45,000 nucleotides of DNA from positions 21,832,209 to 21,877,208 of the forward strand of contig NC_135565.1 of assembly GCF_964340395.1 (NCBI RefSeq), written 5' to 3'. Origin of the DNA: Glandiceps talaboti (taxonomy: Eukaryota; Hemichordata; Enteropneusta; Spengelidae). How positions within the stretch are numbered: the first letter of the stretch is position 1; each line of letters opens with the position of its first letter. Shown here piece after piece: positions 13,606 to 24,864 of this stretch. The notes beneath the pieces are model-generated. The model worked only from the letters and a program-made list of their open reading frames with translations, did no database searches and had not been told where the DNA came from. The translations under genes were made by a program, and so were the position numbers.

Positions 13606-14589
13606 TGTTGGGTTAGAGTAAAAACTAATCAAGATATTGACTCTTAATATCATCTCAATTTTGGAACTTTCAAAAATTAATGAAGATTGTTTAAAACATT
13701 TATACAGTGAGATGTCACAGATTTGCTCTCCTGTTTCCAGGTACTCCATATTTTACATTTAAAACCATCAGACATTTTGTAAAAACATCATCTGTGCTGG
13801 AAAAACCTTCAAAGAAAGCTTTATTTTGTGTAAATTTTACTCTGAAAATAGGTTATTGTAATGAAAAATAATACACTGTAGTGTGACAGACTGTTTATTC
13901 AGAAAACACATTGGCTGCATTTCTGAACACAGATAGTGAAAAATTGGAAAATGGTTACGTGAAAAGCTATGTGGAGTAGAGTAGACACAAACACAACAAT
14001 ACCAAGTAGAACACGTTTGTGTAGAAAACAGCATACAGAGTTTGTTTATCAATGGAAAGCCTCAACCACAGGATGTGAACATTCTATAGCAAAGCTTGGC
14101 TATTATTAGGTGATACAATAGACCTGCTTTCACTAGGCTGGTTAAGAGGCTATGACGTGTCTAGCAATGAGCTAGTACAGAATGGCTAGAAAAGTAGTGA
14201 ACACACAAAGGCTCATTGTTCCTCATTCATGATGGTATTTTGTAAGAGCGGGCAAACAATATGCCTTTCACTACTATTTGATTGGTTGTCATGACAACTG
14301 CAATCTTTTGCAACTCATCTGAGAAATGCAGGAGGGAGACAGAAAAAAGAGAGGATTGATTGCAAGATCACCTTGTAGACCCTCTAGTTTACCTCACTTT
14401 AGCTCACCTTCAGACCCCATAGTTTACTTGAATTTCTCAATCCATAGAATATAACTTTGTGTATAAACACACTATACAGGCTGGTTCTTTTAGAAAACAA
14501 CTCAAATGTTTATGTATTGATGTTGTAAGCGGGTTTTTTTTTCAATTAAACTTAAACATAGTTTTGTCTCTCTGTTTTTACATGAGTGG

Positions 14590-14815
14590 GCACTAAGGGT
14601 GACAATTACCAGTAGACATAAGACAACATATAGTGATAGTAATAGGGAGACAAATACTGTTGTACACAGGGAAATAAACAGTTGACCATAGGGAAACTGT
14701 CACTGTTGAACAATAGACCCTCTACCAATTTGGTTGAACACAGGGAGAGAACACATTATTATTAAACAGAGAGAGACAAACACAGTTGGACATGGAGACA
14801 AATGCTGATGCTAAT
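14590..14815. repeat. Degenerate tandem repeat (GTTGAACACAGGGAGACAAA-like)
   Basis: Phrases such as AGGGAGACAAA, CACAGGGAAA, GTTGACCATAGGGAAACTG and GTTGAACACAGGGAGAGAAC recur every roughly 30-40 bp. It is an old, eroded tandem array. Confidence 0.45.
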
Positions 14816-15533
14816 CAAAATGGTGGTCGACACAAAACTGTAAATACATGTTGAGTTTTTGTCATTTTCGTCTATTAAATGTCATATTTTTATATCAAAG
14901 TGCTGAAGCATAACTTTAAACTAATTGTTTGGTGTTTGGTTTGGGTAGTTGCAGGAAAAATGGCAAAAATACGGACAGATTTAAAAATCAAAGGCATGTG
15001 TCTGGCCGCCTGGACATAGATGTCAACATGCGCGTTCACATTCCACTGTTTTTCACGTTTATGTTTAGAACACATAACTAAACACAATACGCATCATTAC
15101 TTATACGCCTGCACGATAATGCTCCTGTAGGCGTATGCCGCTTTCTCACGTGTATCTAAACCTCTCTATTATCCAGGGAGTTTGTACTTGTACACATGAT
15201 GTACATGGCATAATGTGGATACACACCAAGACAAAATACTGGAAGAATTTCCAAATAGACTTCTTTTGACAGAAATGATGATTCTAACAATAAGTAGTAA
15301 ATTTATAGTGATGTATAATGTAGGTATGAAATATTATAGTATGATATTCCATTATTACAATAGCATAAATTATAACAAGTACTGGTACCTTTTGTATTTG
15401 TATAATATTTTAAGATGCAATTTATGTTTGTATACAGTAGTTCATTTGGTATACGAATCCCATGTGTAACATTTGTGTGACAACAAAATTGAATATCACC
15501 TTTAACAATATTTTATTTCTGTTTTGCTTTTAG

Positions 15534-16657
15534 GGTTACTATGGCAACAAAATACAGTATCCCGAGCGAAGATGATGGTCCAATGAAGCGAGAAATTCTA
15601 GAAGAAAACAAAGACAGTAGAATGAATGGTCAGAATATGGATATGTCAGACTCGTTAGTGATCGTTAATAGTCCAGAAAAAATTATCAAAGAAAAGAAAA
15701 CTGTGCACAACAGTCTTGAGAATATAGGTACTGATGAAGTTGATGGCGTAGGAAGAGGACCGGCAAACGGTCTGAACAACAATGAAGGAAGGAGAACTCC
15801 TGTCGCAAGTAACTCTATCATTCAAAAAGAACGACAGTTGGAAGAAATGATATTACAGCTGCAGACGCTGCGAGAACAGTTGCTGGCACAACAGCAGGAG
15901 AATAACGAGATGCAGAAGAGTCAACTACAGAAACAGCAACAACAGATTGAAATCCAACGACAGCAACAGGAAATGATTCAGATGCAGCAACAGCAACTGT
16001 TACAGCAACAACAAAAGATACAAATACTGCAACAACAGATACAGGATCAATCTCAGAACTCAAATCAGTTTGTGCGACTCATTCCGGTTTATCCGTCTGA
16101 TTTAGCACATCTTCCAAATGCTGCTGCAGCCGGCGCCCTAGGATCACTGCCAGATGGGATGCATCCAGGAATGGTTGTACGCCCGCAAACATCTCCAAAA
16201 CTTGATCTGCGCCAACCAGGTGTTATCGTTGACAAGTCAAAAGGAATAATATCTACGTCGTCCCTGACACGACACTCACCTGACCAACATCTCCTAACAA
16301 CAACTGCGCCATTAGGTCTTCGTCCTCCTCCACAAGGACTTTTGACCATTCCAACCGTTACACCGACGCCGCAAGCGATTTCGTCAACAATGGGAAGTAA
16401 GAGTGCGCTACAGAATCTGCTGACCACTCCACAACCATTGAACCTTTCAAAGCCCTCCAAGCCGAATGACTGTGACAAAATAAGTACCAATGCATTGTCA
16501 CCTACTCCTAAGTCTGCCAACACAACTCAAGATTCCTCTAAACTGGCCCAAGCTTTGTCACCAAAACGCTACGTGGTCCACGAACCAGATATGGTGACAG
16601 AAGCGATCCGTCAAGCCAGACAACTGAAACAAAAGACAGAGCTTGAAAGAATACTTG
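15534..16657 (+). CDS. SoxD: SoxD coding exon 1 (start codon, leucine zipper, PLNLS)
   Basis: A good 3' splice site (T-rich tract then TTTTAG) ends at 15533, and the ATG at 15541 follows seven bases later, so a 5'UTR exon lies upstream. The exon encodes residues 1-372 and ends in phase 1 at CTTG|GTAAGT. It holds the whole coiled coil, a proline/threonine-rich linker and PLNLS. The reverse-strand open frames here are shadows of the CAG-rich zipper. Confidence 0.93.
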
Positions 16658-19600
16658 GTAAGTTTATTACAAATTTGTTATTTCCTTTTTTCCAAGAAAT
16701 TTGAAAAGATAGTAACTGGCTGATTCCTTGACTTCATCAACATATGTAAATATTTATCAAGGAGGTTCTAATAGTGAAATTTAAGGATGACTCCAATACT
16801 ACTTTTATAAGCCATGTACGGTTTTCTCTCTTTCTTTGTAAACTGTACTAAGCACTGTATATATTATTTGAGAAGTCCACACAGGACACCTTGTACCAAA
16901 ATGAGGCAGTAAAAAGTATACTTAACCCTTTCATGACTAGAGACGAGTTTAAATAATATGGGGACCCAATTTATATGAATATTTTCATAATTACAATAAT
17001 ATTACTTTATTAGGAAATAACATTTCTATAATTCCAGTCTAAAATGAAGTTGATATATGCCAAAAACTTACATAAAACAAGAATTTTGTCCACACAATTT
17101 TGGCGGGAATGTTTTCAGTATTGGAGGGGTTAATGTATACTCATCGTGTACTAAAAGTATACTGTTTCAATGTCAAGTACATTTGAAGTCTTGGTGGTTA
17201 TGATGCTACAAACAACAACAAGACGTAGAAGGTTGCAGACACAACTATCCAGTTCACTGACCTCATCTACATCATGAAACTAGAACACTTGTACACTTGT
17301 ACACCTAATACAATGTGATGTCATTATCGTATGTAGACTAACTCACACTCCTTGATAGAAAGACTGCGACTAACTATACACACAGATTATAGTCCCAAGT
17401 TATACATAACCATCTCAGTACCCACCATTAGTCATCACGTCATTGTATGTTGACAAGTAGAAGGGAAAGGATATACATTGTACACAAGTCTACCTCTAAA
17501 TAGTCAACTATGTCTGGTTTCTGAGAAATGAGGAACAAACGACATGAAACTGAAACATCACTTTAAAGTCACCTCAGATTTTTATTTTCTAAAATGCCTT
17601 TTTCATGTCTTTTTCCTGTTGATCTAGATCTTGAATTAAAACCTTACACTTCCAGTTGTTGACTACATTGTATGTGTGTCCTTGTAAACCATTTGGTATC
17701 AACTATTTTCTCACCAAAATAAATTCTACAAATTTACTTTTTTCCAAATTTTTTGCATATTTACCGATGATTTTAGACTGGAATGGTGAAATAGTTTTAT
17801 ATCTATCATATTGGTCTAATAAAAGTTAATTTATATTGTACAAAAGTGACTTTATGTCTCCTAAGATAGAAAGTAGATGGTCTAAAAGTGAAGTGATGTT
17901 GTCTCAAGTATGAGTCACCTAATATCATCTGGAGTCTATACTGATGTCAAAGGCTAGATCAGAAGAACATCTAATACAGTAAAATTAACAACATTGTGGT
18001 TGAAAAGTGTTCTACAGTAGAATTAACAACATTGTGGTTGAAAAGTGTTCTATATATTAACAAAAAAACAAAAAATCATAAATATAAATTGCTCAGTTCT
18101 AGTGGTATTTGCTATGATGTCAAAGAGGGTGAATTTAGACACATTGTTGTGCATAGCTTGATGCTATGTATATCATGGCTACCGTCTTAATTGCTAAGCA
18201 CTTGTTAAATCTGAACCAAACACCTGGGGAGTCAAAACATTAAGTATTCCACCAACATTACGGTAAACGCTGTAACTTATTTACAACTATTCTTGTGAAG
18301 GAGTGTTTGATTCCATTAGAGATTGGTGAACAGAGAGAGGCCTTCTGCTTATAAAGAAGTCTTGATTTTCTATATCTAGAAGCATGGTGAGAAAAGACGA
18401 GATACATCGTAGTCTACTAAGTAGACTAAATCGTTCTTTTCAATCTCTTCACAGTTAGTTTGTGACCCTCAGGTTACCACTCGCCAAGACTTAAATTTCT
18501 TTTTCTTTTCATGCTGTCTCTTTCCTTTTTTCTTTTCTCTTCCCTTTTCACCAAATCGTAAAAGTATTTCCTATGAGAGGCATAATAAAACCCAGTTTTG
18601 TTGACATGCTTTTCAAACTTTATATCTCTTCACTTTTATTGATAATTTGAATAAATTTACATCTATTTGCATATTGGTTCCTATTGGCTAACACTAAAAT
18701 GATGTCATACTGAGTGTGTACAGCAAGTTTTCAACCAGTCAGCCGCCACATTTATTCCTTATTATAAACAATTGACCACTCAAAGTCAGATGAATATTTC
18801 TAATATTTCTATGAAATTTCATTATTATTTACTTCTTTTTTGTTATTCATCATATTCTTACTCCATAGCCTAGTTTATACTTTGACCATAAACCACTTTC
18901 TTCAATCCATTATGTAAAATCTCATAATATTTGTTATTGAGACATTGAGTATAATAGCATCCATGATCCTAATACTAGTATTAAATTTAACAACGTCACC
19001 GTGTACAGTGCAGTGTAAGATTCTTAAGAATCTATTTCAGATATGCTAACCTGGTATCAGTCTGATAATGGACTTGTATTCAGACGTTAACCCTAACACA
19101 TACTGGTGAGGTGTTAGTTCTAAGTCAGCCTAGTGTAAACACTGAGCTAGTCTGATTTTAACATAGGACTGGTGCAAGAATTAAGCCTTCCAGTTGCTAA
19201 CACTTACTGGTGAGGTGTTAGTGTCAGCCTAGTGTTAGCACTGAGCTTGTCTGGTGTTAACATAGGGTTGGTGCAAGAATTAACCCTTCCAGTTGCTAAC
19301 ACATGCTGGTGAGATGTTAGTGTCAGTGTTAATGAACACACTTACATGAAGAATGGAAAAGACTTATCTTAGCACTAAGCTATGTAACTGAAGCAGACAG
19401 TGGTTGCTAAGCTGTATTGTGCCTACTTTTACATTTTGTAACTGAAACTCATAACTTTTGTGAATAAAACTATAAAGTTGCTTGACACAAATTCTCTGAG
19501 TAGCAAATGTGTAACTCTATGTTTTCCTTGGGCCGCGAACTCGACTAGTTTGAACAAACTATTTTTGTGGTCCAGCCAGAAGTTCAAGTTATTCTTTTAT

Positions 19601-22600
19601 ATATACTTTTTTTCTCATTGGCGATGTGATTACTTGATTATTTCATTTACCTCACTTGATATGTAAATTTTTTTTCGACCTTTGGCAAATTAATAATATA
19701 TAATATGTCTTTGTTATTGTTATTAACAGGTCAAAGTAAAGACGAAGCTACATCACCAAGTACTTCAAGTACAAGTAGTTCAATAGGTAGTAGTAGTAAT
19801 AGCAGTGGACACAGTAAGGTAAATCTACCCACAGATAGAGAAAAGATAGCATTAGAAGCACTGGCACATCAATTGTGTTTAAAATCCTCATCCAACACCT
19901 CATCCTCCTCTTCCTATGCCAAAACTGATGGTGAGCCACCATATATGTCACCGCATGCATACACTGGAATGGACCCCCATGATCAGGTATGATTTATGCA
20001 TGCTAACACTAAGGAGATTGTCCAGCTTATGAAAAAAATATCAATATTTGTTCAAATGAAAACCAACATTTGATGTGTTTGTTTGTGTTATAACACTGTC
20101 AGAATTATAAATTAGTTGTTGTTGTTGTTTGGATTTTAATATTTTCTATAATGACCATATTTTTTTCATTTTCATAATTAATACTTAAAAGCCGTAATGT
20201 TTCATTATGAATTTGACCTTTGACATCCAAAGCTAGCCTGTTGTAGCACTAATGATAACACCTGTTCACTTCTGAATCTGTTTTACACTGCGTGTCTATC
20301 TGAACTTTGACCTTTTCACCTACTTTCTGTGACCCATGACCCTGTGTCGTCGTATACTATGAAGCACATGATAATTACTAGTATATTCCACTATTAAAGG
20401 CCATACCAAATTCTAAAGCCTAATGTTTCTTGTCGCCTCTATCTCTCCCATTAGTTTTATGCAACCCATCACTGTCTTAAGAACAACAACAACAATAACA
20501 ACAACAACAACAACAAAAATAACAAAAACATTTTCCAAAAGTTTGAATTATATGTTAGTTGTAATTTTTCTTTCAATGGACAATCTCCTAGTGATGTATA
20601 TTGCAACTCATTTTGTTGTTTCAAATTTTTGCAATTTTTTAGATTGATTTTAGCGTCTAGTTTTGTAGTTTTCATGCATGTACTCTGTTGCTGGATCCAA
20701 TCCTGCATGGTGAAAGGCTATGTAGCAGATTTTAGCCAGTGTATGGCGCCCTCGTTATACATTGACTGTTTATGACACTGAGGGCGCCATCACACTGCTG
20801 AGGCATTGTAGCAGAGTTCTTCTTGTAGTTTTGCAAGTTATCAATTACACCAAGTTCATTTGTGATTATATTCTAGGCTACTTCTCAATGTAATGTATAG
20901 TACATATCAAACCATTTAAACTTACTGCCAAATAGTCTGTGTATATCAAAGGATTGACCTCAACACAGTGTTGGCTAATTTGAATTATTGTATGTAATAA
21001 AGTTCACCTGCATAGGGGACATTACCTTGCAAACATTATTAGGCAGGGACTATTCTAATAATGACTTATGATGGTCATCTCTTTACTTGCATATAATATA
21101 CTTTAAATTAATTTCTCCCAGCTGTAGGTTGAAATGGATACTTATTCTGACTGTTTAACTGATTCTGATTCTGAAATCAATTACATCGAGGTCAAGGGTC
21201 AGGGTTACTATGATAAAACTGATAATTAAATTAGTAAATTAATATTTGGCACTTTTGATATTTTCATAGCCGCGATGTGTATATTAGCCAATCTTGTCTG
21301 TGGCCTTGACAAGTAATTGAGTGTGTGGAATCACATTAACAAAATTATATCAATCACTCCATAGTAGCCAATAGTTTATTAACCTTGTCAAAAAACCTGT
21401 TACAGTCATGTACACCAACATGATAAATGGTCTTTGTAATGGGAATAGAATTCATTATTTTATTAATTGTCCAGGGTCTGTAGTCAAAATAAAGGAATAA
21501 AATTCACTGTCTAATTAATTGTCCAAGGTCTGTAGTCAAAATAAAAGAACAAAATTCATTATCTTATTAATTGTCCAGGGTCTGTAGTCAAATTAAAGGA
21601 ATAAAATTCATTATCTTATTAATTGTCCAGGGTCTGTAGACAAATTAAAGGAATAAAATTCATTATCTTATTAATTGTCCAGGATCTGATGTCAAAATTT
21701 GCCTTGTGAAAGTGAAAGGAATAGAATTCAGTGAGAAATAATTATTTGTGGGAAATCTTATTACTTGTCCAGGGTCTGTTGTCAAAATTTAGATATTACT
21801 TTTTGAATAAGAATATTCTCAATATTAAACTTAGTGATTTACATAATGTCAAAATAAAATACTTGCAAAAAAAGTGAAAGAAAATCAAGAACTTGTACGA
21901 ATAAATATAACAAGGGAAGGTTGGCAGTTCTGAAAATTGTAAGATTTAGAAATGTTTTCTATTTCTCATAAACAGCTGATAATAGGAGAATTTTATGTAC
22001 CAGTAAACTTATAAGGGTTACTTTGAGGGAATAATTTAGAATTATACAAATGTTTACTATTTTATAGCGGGTAGATTGATAGTCAAAGAATGTAAACATT
22101 TTATTGTTTTTAGGGAATGACTTGAAATTATGTAAATTTTCATTTTAGGGGATGAGGGAAATGGTAATTGACTTGACTGATGATGAAGACAAAAGTAAGA
22201 TGGAACAATGTAAGTATTTAGTTGCCATGGTAACTTCACAGACAATTGATAATGTCTTGAATTTACATTTTTTTTATGATACTGAGCTATGGTTATTACA
22301 ATTCTACTGATTAGTAAACATAAAAGGGTTTTCCTGACATTTTGAGTGATAAATTTCATTTTTGCTTAATTTCATTACATGTATGTCATTGCCAGGCACT
22401 GCAACCACTACAAATAGTAATATTGAGACATTTGTGTTGCATATTTCATTGACAGTGTCACCAGGTTCTGCAACCATTGCACGCATGTATCGAGATGGTC
22501 GTCGATATCAACCTAACGAACCGCACATCAAACGACCAATGAACGCCTTTATGGTGTGGGCCAAAGAAGAACGAAAGAAGATTCTGTCCATGCATCCTGA

Positions 22601-23633
22601 TATGCATAATTCTAACATCAGCAAAATACTTGGTAAGTGTGGATATACTTGGTAAGTTTGGATATACTTGGTAAGTGTGGATGTGCTTGGTAAGTGTGGA
22701 TGTGCTTGGTAAGTGTGGATATGCTTGGTAAGTGTGGATATACTTGGTAAGTGTGGATATACTTGGTATGTGTGGATATACTTGGTATGTGCAGATATGC
22801 TTTGCAAGTGTGAATATACTTGGGTAAGTTTGTATATATTTGGTAAGTGTGAACATCTACTTGGTAAGTGTGGATATCTACTTGGTAAGGTGGATATATT
22901 CTAATACATGATGACCAATACATTGTCTAAGAAATGGGAACCTTGATTACAGACACACAAATCACTTCAAATTTGCATAACTTTGCATAACTTGTAGAAA
23001 AGACACAAGGTACTGCATGACATGTAGATTTTACTTAAACTTGCCGTTCAAACAAAAAACACTGATTATAGATATGTAATACATAAACTTTCAACTTGTA
23101 TCTTTTGCCATCATTCCTGTGAGTGAACTCTGAAATACACATATTCAAACTACTATGAAATATGTCAAAGAGTACAAACAAAGTGATGATAATTACATTC
23201 ATAGAAATGTAAGTTTTTAAACTTTTTAAAAATGTTTGCTACAGGTGCCAAATGGAAAAATATGTCAAACCAAGACAAACAACCGTATTATGAAGAACAA
23301 GCCAGACTAAGCAAGGCACACTTAGAGAAATATCCCGACTACAAGTATAAACCAAGGCCAAAACGTACTTGTATCGTTGATGGTAAAAAGCTACGAATTA
23401 GTGAATATAAAGCACTTATGAGAGCTAAGCGACAAGAAGTACGTCACGTCCTCTACACGAGTGAGGCACAAAGGATTGCGGTTCAACACGCACTCGCATC
23501 GTTGCCAAGTCAACCAATGGTTGGGTCTATGTCTGCAAATTCGCCTACGATGGAAAATCCGTATTTGCACTCACCGCCGGACGTACACAACATGCGACAC
23601 GACATTAAGGAAGAACCCATGGAAGATATGTGA
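15541..23633 (+). CDS. SoxD: SoxD-family HMG-box transcription factor (Sox5/6/13 type), five coding exons, 666 aa
   Basis: A DNA-binding nuclear regulator of the Sox5/6/13 group. Exons 15541-16657, 19730-19986, 22149-22209, 22456-22632 and 23245-23633 join in phase (2001 nt with stop). In order: a Q-rich coiled coil at about residues 96-168, with a [20 protein letters not shown] core that matches the SoxD leucine zipper; PLNLS at 299-303, the CtBP-contact type motif known in vertebrate SoxD; a second helical segment at about 350-372; an [12 protein letters not shown] segment at about 398-409; VIDLTDDED at 464-472; an HMG box at about 502-575 ([51 protein letters not shown]); and IKEE at 658-661. 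Family members dimerise through the zipper, bend DNA and lack an activation domain of their own. The start has A at -3 and G at +4. It is shorter at the C-terminus than vertebrate Sox5/6. The exon structure is inferred from splice sites, without transcript data. Confidence 0.95.
16658..19729 (+). other. SoxD intron 1 (3.07 kb)
   Basis: GTAAGT donor and TATTAACAG acceptor. It contains a repeated block at about 19085-19335 (listed separately), a perfect 9-bp-arm palindrome at 18410-18428 (TAGTCTACT / AGTAGACTA) and a short stretch near 17038-17110 resembling 1485-1540 (AAACAAGAATTTTGTC). I see no extra exon with good splice sites. Confidence 0.8.
19085..19335. repeat. About 100-bp imperfect tandem repeat, 2.5 copies
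   Basis: TACTGGTGAGGTGTTAG recurs at 19101 and 19205, and TGCTGGTGAGATGTTAG at 19304, with matching text between (CAGCCTAGTGT, ACTGAGCT, TAACATAGG, TGGTGCAAGAATTAA). Intronic. Confidence 0.8.
19730..19986 (+). CDS. SoxD: SoxD coding exon 2 (Ser/Thr-rich linker and conserved helix)
   Basis: Acceptor AACAG|G; the leading bases complete a Gly codon with exon 1. Residues 373-458: a serine-rich run of low complexity, then [16 protein letters not shown], which aligns with the KEKTTLESLTQQLAVK segment of vertebrate Sox5. It ends in phase 0 at GATCAG|GTATGA. Confidence 0.9.
20214..20225 (-). promoter_or_regulatory. DR1-like nuclear receptor site (intronic)
   Basis: TGACCTTTGACA; its reverse complement TGTCAAAGGTCA matches the direct-repeat-1 pattern bound by HNF4/RXR/COUP-type receptors. 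Motif match only. Confidence 0.25.
20485..20530. repeat. AAC trinucleotide microsatellite
   Basis: AAC repeats with AAT interruptions inside SoxD intron 2. Confidence 0.85.
20743..20790. repeat. Inverted repeat ATGGCGCCCTC ... GAGGGCGCCAT
   Basis: Perfect 11-bp arms at 20743-20753 and 20780-20790 with a 26-bp spacer. Pairing continues outward with a one-base bulge (CAGTGT / CACACTG). TGTAGCAGA also occurs directly on both sides. It may be a small foldback element; GAGGGCGC recurs elsewhere in this window. Confidence 0.6.
21440..21700. repeat. 52-bp tandem repeat, five copies
   Basis: TTAATTGTCCAGGGTCTGTA recurs with its CCAGGG or CCAAGG element at 21471, 21523, 21575, 21627 and 21679, a constant 52-bp period. 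A diverged copy lies near 21765-21790. Intronic. Confidence 0.9.
22149..22209 (+). CDS. SoxD: SoxD coding exon 3 (61-nt short exon with SUMO-interaction-like motif)
   Basis: Acceptor ATTTTAG|G and donor CAAT|GTAAGT give an exon of 20 codons plus one base, residues 459-478. The peptide contains [10 protein letters not shown]: two aliphatic residues, Asp, Leu, Thr, then acidic residues, the classic form of a SUMO-interacting motif as seen in PIAS proteins and RNF4. I do not recall such an exon in vertebrate Sox5/6/13. Phases match the neighbours (0 in, 1 out), so skipping it (61 nt) would shift the frame before the HMG box. Confidence 0.75.
22210..22455 (+). other. SoxD intron 3 (246 bp)
   Basis: A short intron, GTAAGT to ACAG. 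Its last 60 bases look like a partial duplicate of the acceptor and first bases of exon 4 (CCAGGCACTGCAACCACT at 22393 against CCAGGTTCTGCAACCATT at 22462). Confidence 0.75.
22456..22632 (+). CDS. SoxD: SoxD coding exon 4 (N-terminal half of the HMG box)
   Basis: It encodes residues 479-537 including [20 protein letters not shown] and [12 protein letters not shown]. The acceptor could be 22455|22456 (GACAG) or 22464|22465 (CCAG); both keep frame and differ by three residues. The donor is CTTG|GTAAGT, phase 1, between the Leu and Gly of SKILG. In vertebrate SoxD proteins this position also lies in the HMG box between NISKIL and G. Confidence 0.93.
22628..22898 (+). repeat. 19-bp tandem array of the exon 4 splice-donor sequence
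   Basis: The unit TACTTGGTAAGTGTGGATA begins inside exon 4 (TACTTG are its last bases) and repeats about 14 times into the intron. Ten units keep GGTAAG; others have GGTATG, GCAAG or GGGTAAG. Later units gain one or two bases. The open frames on both strands here are repeat artefacts. Confidence 0.93.
22633..23244 (+). other. SoxD intron 4 (612 bp)
   Basis: GTAAGT donor, GCTACAG acceptor. The first 265 bp are the 19-bp donor array; the rest is ordinary AT-rich DNA. Confidence 0.85.
23245..23633 (+). CDS. SoxD: SoxD coding exon 5 (C-terminal half of the HMG box and tail)
   Basis: It encodes residues 538-666. It completes the HMG box with [20 protein letters not shown] and the SoxD signature [20 protein letters not shown]. 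The tail is short, with a Ser/Pro-rich part and a final [15 protein letters not shown] fits the psi-K-x-E SUMO-acceptor pattern and sits where vertebrate Sox5 has HIKEE. Stop TGA at 23631-23633. Confidence 0.95.
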
Positions 23634-24864
23634 AAAGAATCATCTTCATGATAATGATGAAGTGATGTCAAAATGCCAAGTGAAGATAACGTTGAAATGG
23701 CATAAGCGACTGATTAGATCAAAGTGTAGAAAAGTGTGAAATAGACACAGAGTAGCGAAATGTACACAAATTGTAGCATGAAATGTATTCTAATGTAACT
23801 AATAGTATGTAACAAGTATGTGTAACATACATGTACGTTAACAAATTGACAAAATGATTGTACGGACGTAAAAATGTAGGTAGACTGAATTGAATTGTAC
23901 AAACATTTAGATTGTATAGAGAATTTTTAATTTCTTTCACAAATAATGAGTACATAAAAAGAAATTACAACTTTTAAAATTTCTGTGAAGAAACTGACCA
24001 AAATATTTGAAACGATCTGTTTCCTTGACTGCATGACATAGTAAAACAGCTTTCTGTACACAAAATTCTTGTTGATAGTGTGTCATGCATTGCTTCATTC
24101 TGTACATGTAAACTGAATGTATGGACATTGTAAAAAAAAACTGAAAATAATCAAAAATAATCTTAACTCTAAAAGTAGTTTTGTGTAAAGTGAGAAATTG
24201 TATAACTCTAAAGCTGGAAAGTACTTACAGTGTATTTCTATCCTGATACATATTTCATAATGTATGCAGTTTCACCCAACAGATCTCCTGATAGACTGTA
24301 AGATATGTTATGATGTTCCGCCCTCACCGGCCTCCTCTCACGGGAGGGGGTTGGCTGATATGTGAGGACGTCCCGTCACAGCGTACCTTACAGACTAATC
24401 TCCTGAAGGCTCAGTACGCTGTCCTTCCTTGCAGTTATGCTAATGAGGGCTCTGGTATGCTAATGATTTCCTAATATGGGTGCTTGTGTGCTATTAATAG
24501 TGTTCAGTGAATTTTATTCCTAATATGGACTCCTGTATGCTAATTTGTTCCAAATATGGATTACAGCATCCTTTACATTTGTACTACATCAGCAATATCT
24601 AACAACATTTGTACAAGAAAGTTATTTTTCTAAAAGCTATGGAAATCTTTGTCAATACAACCCATAAATCTCTTTCCATTGATTTCATCACTTGAAAAAG
24701 TGAAAAAAAAACTCACTCTCACAGTTGATAAATTTTATCCTATCGCAGTTTCATTTTGTCAACTGTATAGCTAATTCTGTACAAAATGAGCCTTCAGTAG
24801 AATTCAGAGTCCTTCACTGTTTCCTCATATTAAGCACTCTGGAGAAATCATTACTATGCCATGT

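Larger units (their letters stand above)
1..15533. other. Non-coding, repeat-rich DNA upstream of the SoxD start codon
   Basis: I see no credible protein-coding exon in this 15.5-kb stretch. The open frames are short or run through tandem repeats. Because the first SoxD coding exon begins with a clear 3' splice site a few bases before its ATG, at least one 5' exon must lie upstream, so much of this stretch is probably a 5'UTR intron; where that exon is cannot be told from sequence. The repeats inside are listed separately. The remaining parts, for example 1200-2440, 3450-5300, 5700-7100 and 9160-10070, are plain AT-rich DNA in which I see nothing definite. Confidence 0.6.
19987..22148 (+). 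other. SoxD intron 2 (2.16 kb)
   Basis: GTATGA donor, TTTTAG acceptor. It holds an AAC microsatellite, a GC-rich inverted repeat at 20743-20790 and a 52-bp tandem array at 21440-21700, listed separately. Confidence 0.8.

Noticed and set aside
12018-13749. Minus-strand open frames with SSTLSHFM repeats
   Set aside because: They come from the 24-bp minisatellite, whose period keeps the frame open; different unit types break the frame at once.
15818-16523. Minus-strand frames of 81 and 144 codons opposite SoxD exon 1
   Set aside because: Shadow frames of the CAG-rich zipper and linker codons.
22458-22923. Minus-strand His-Thr-Tyr frames of about 100-130 codons
   Set aside because: They lie on the 19-bp donor array and opposite the HMG exon.
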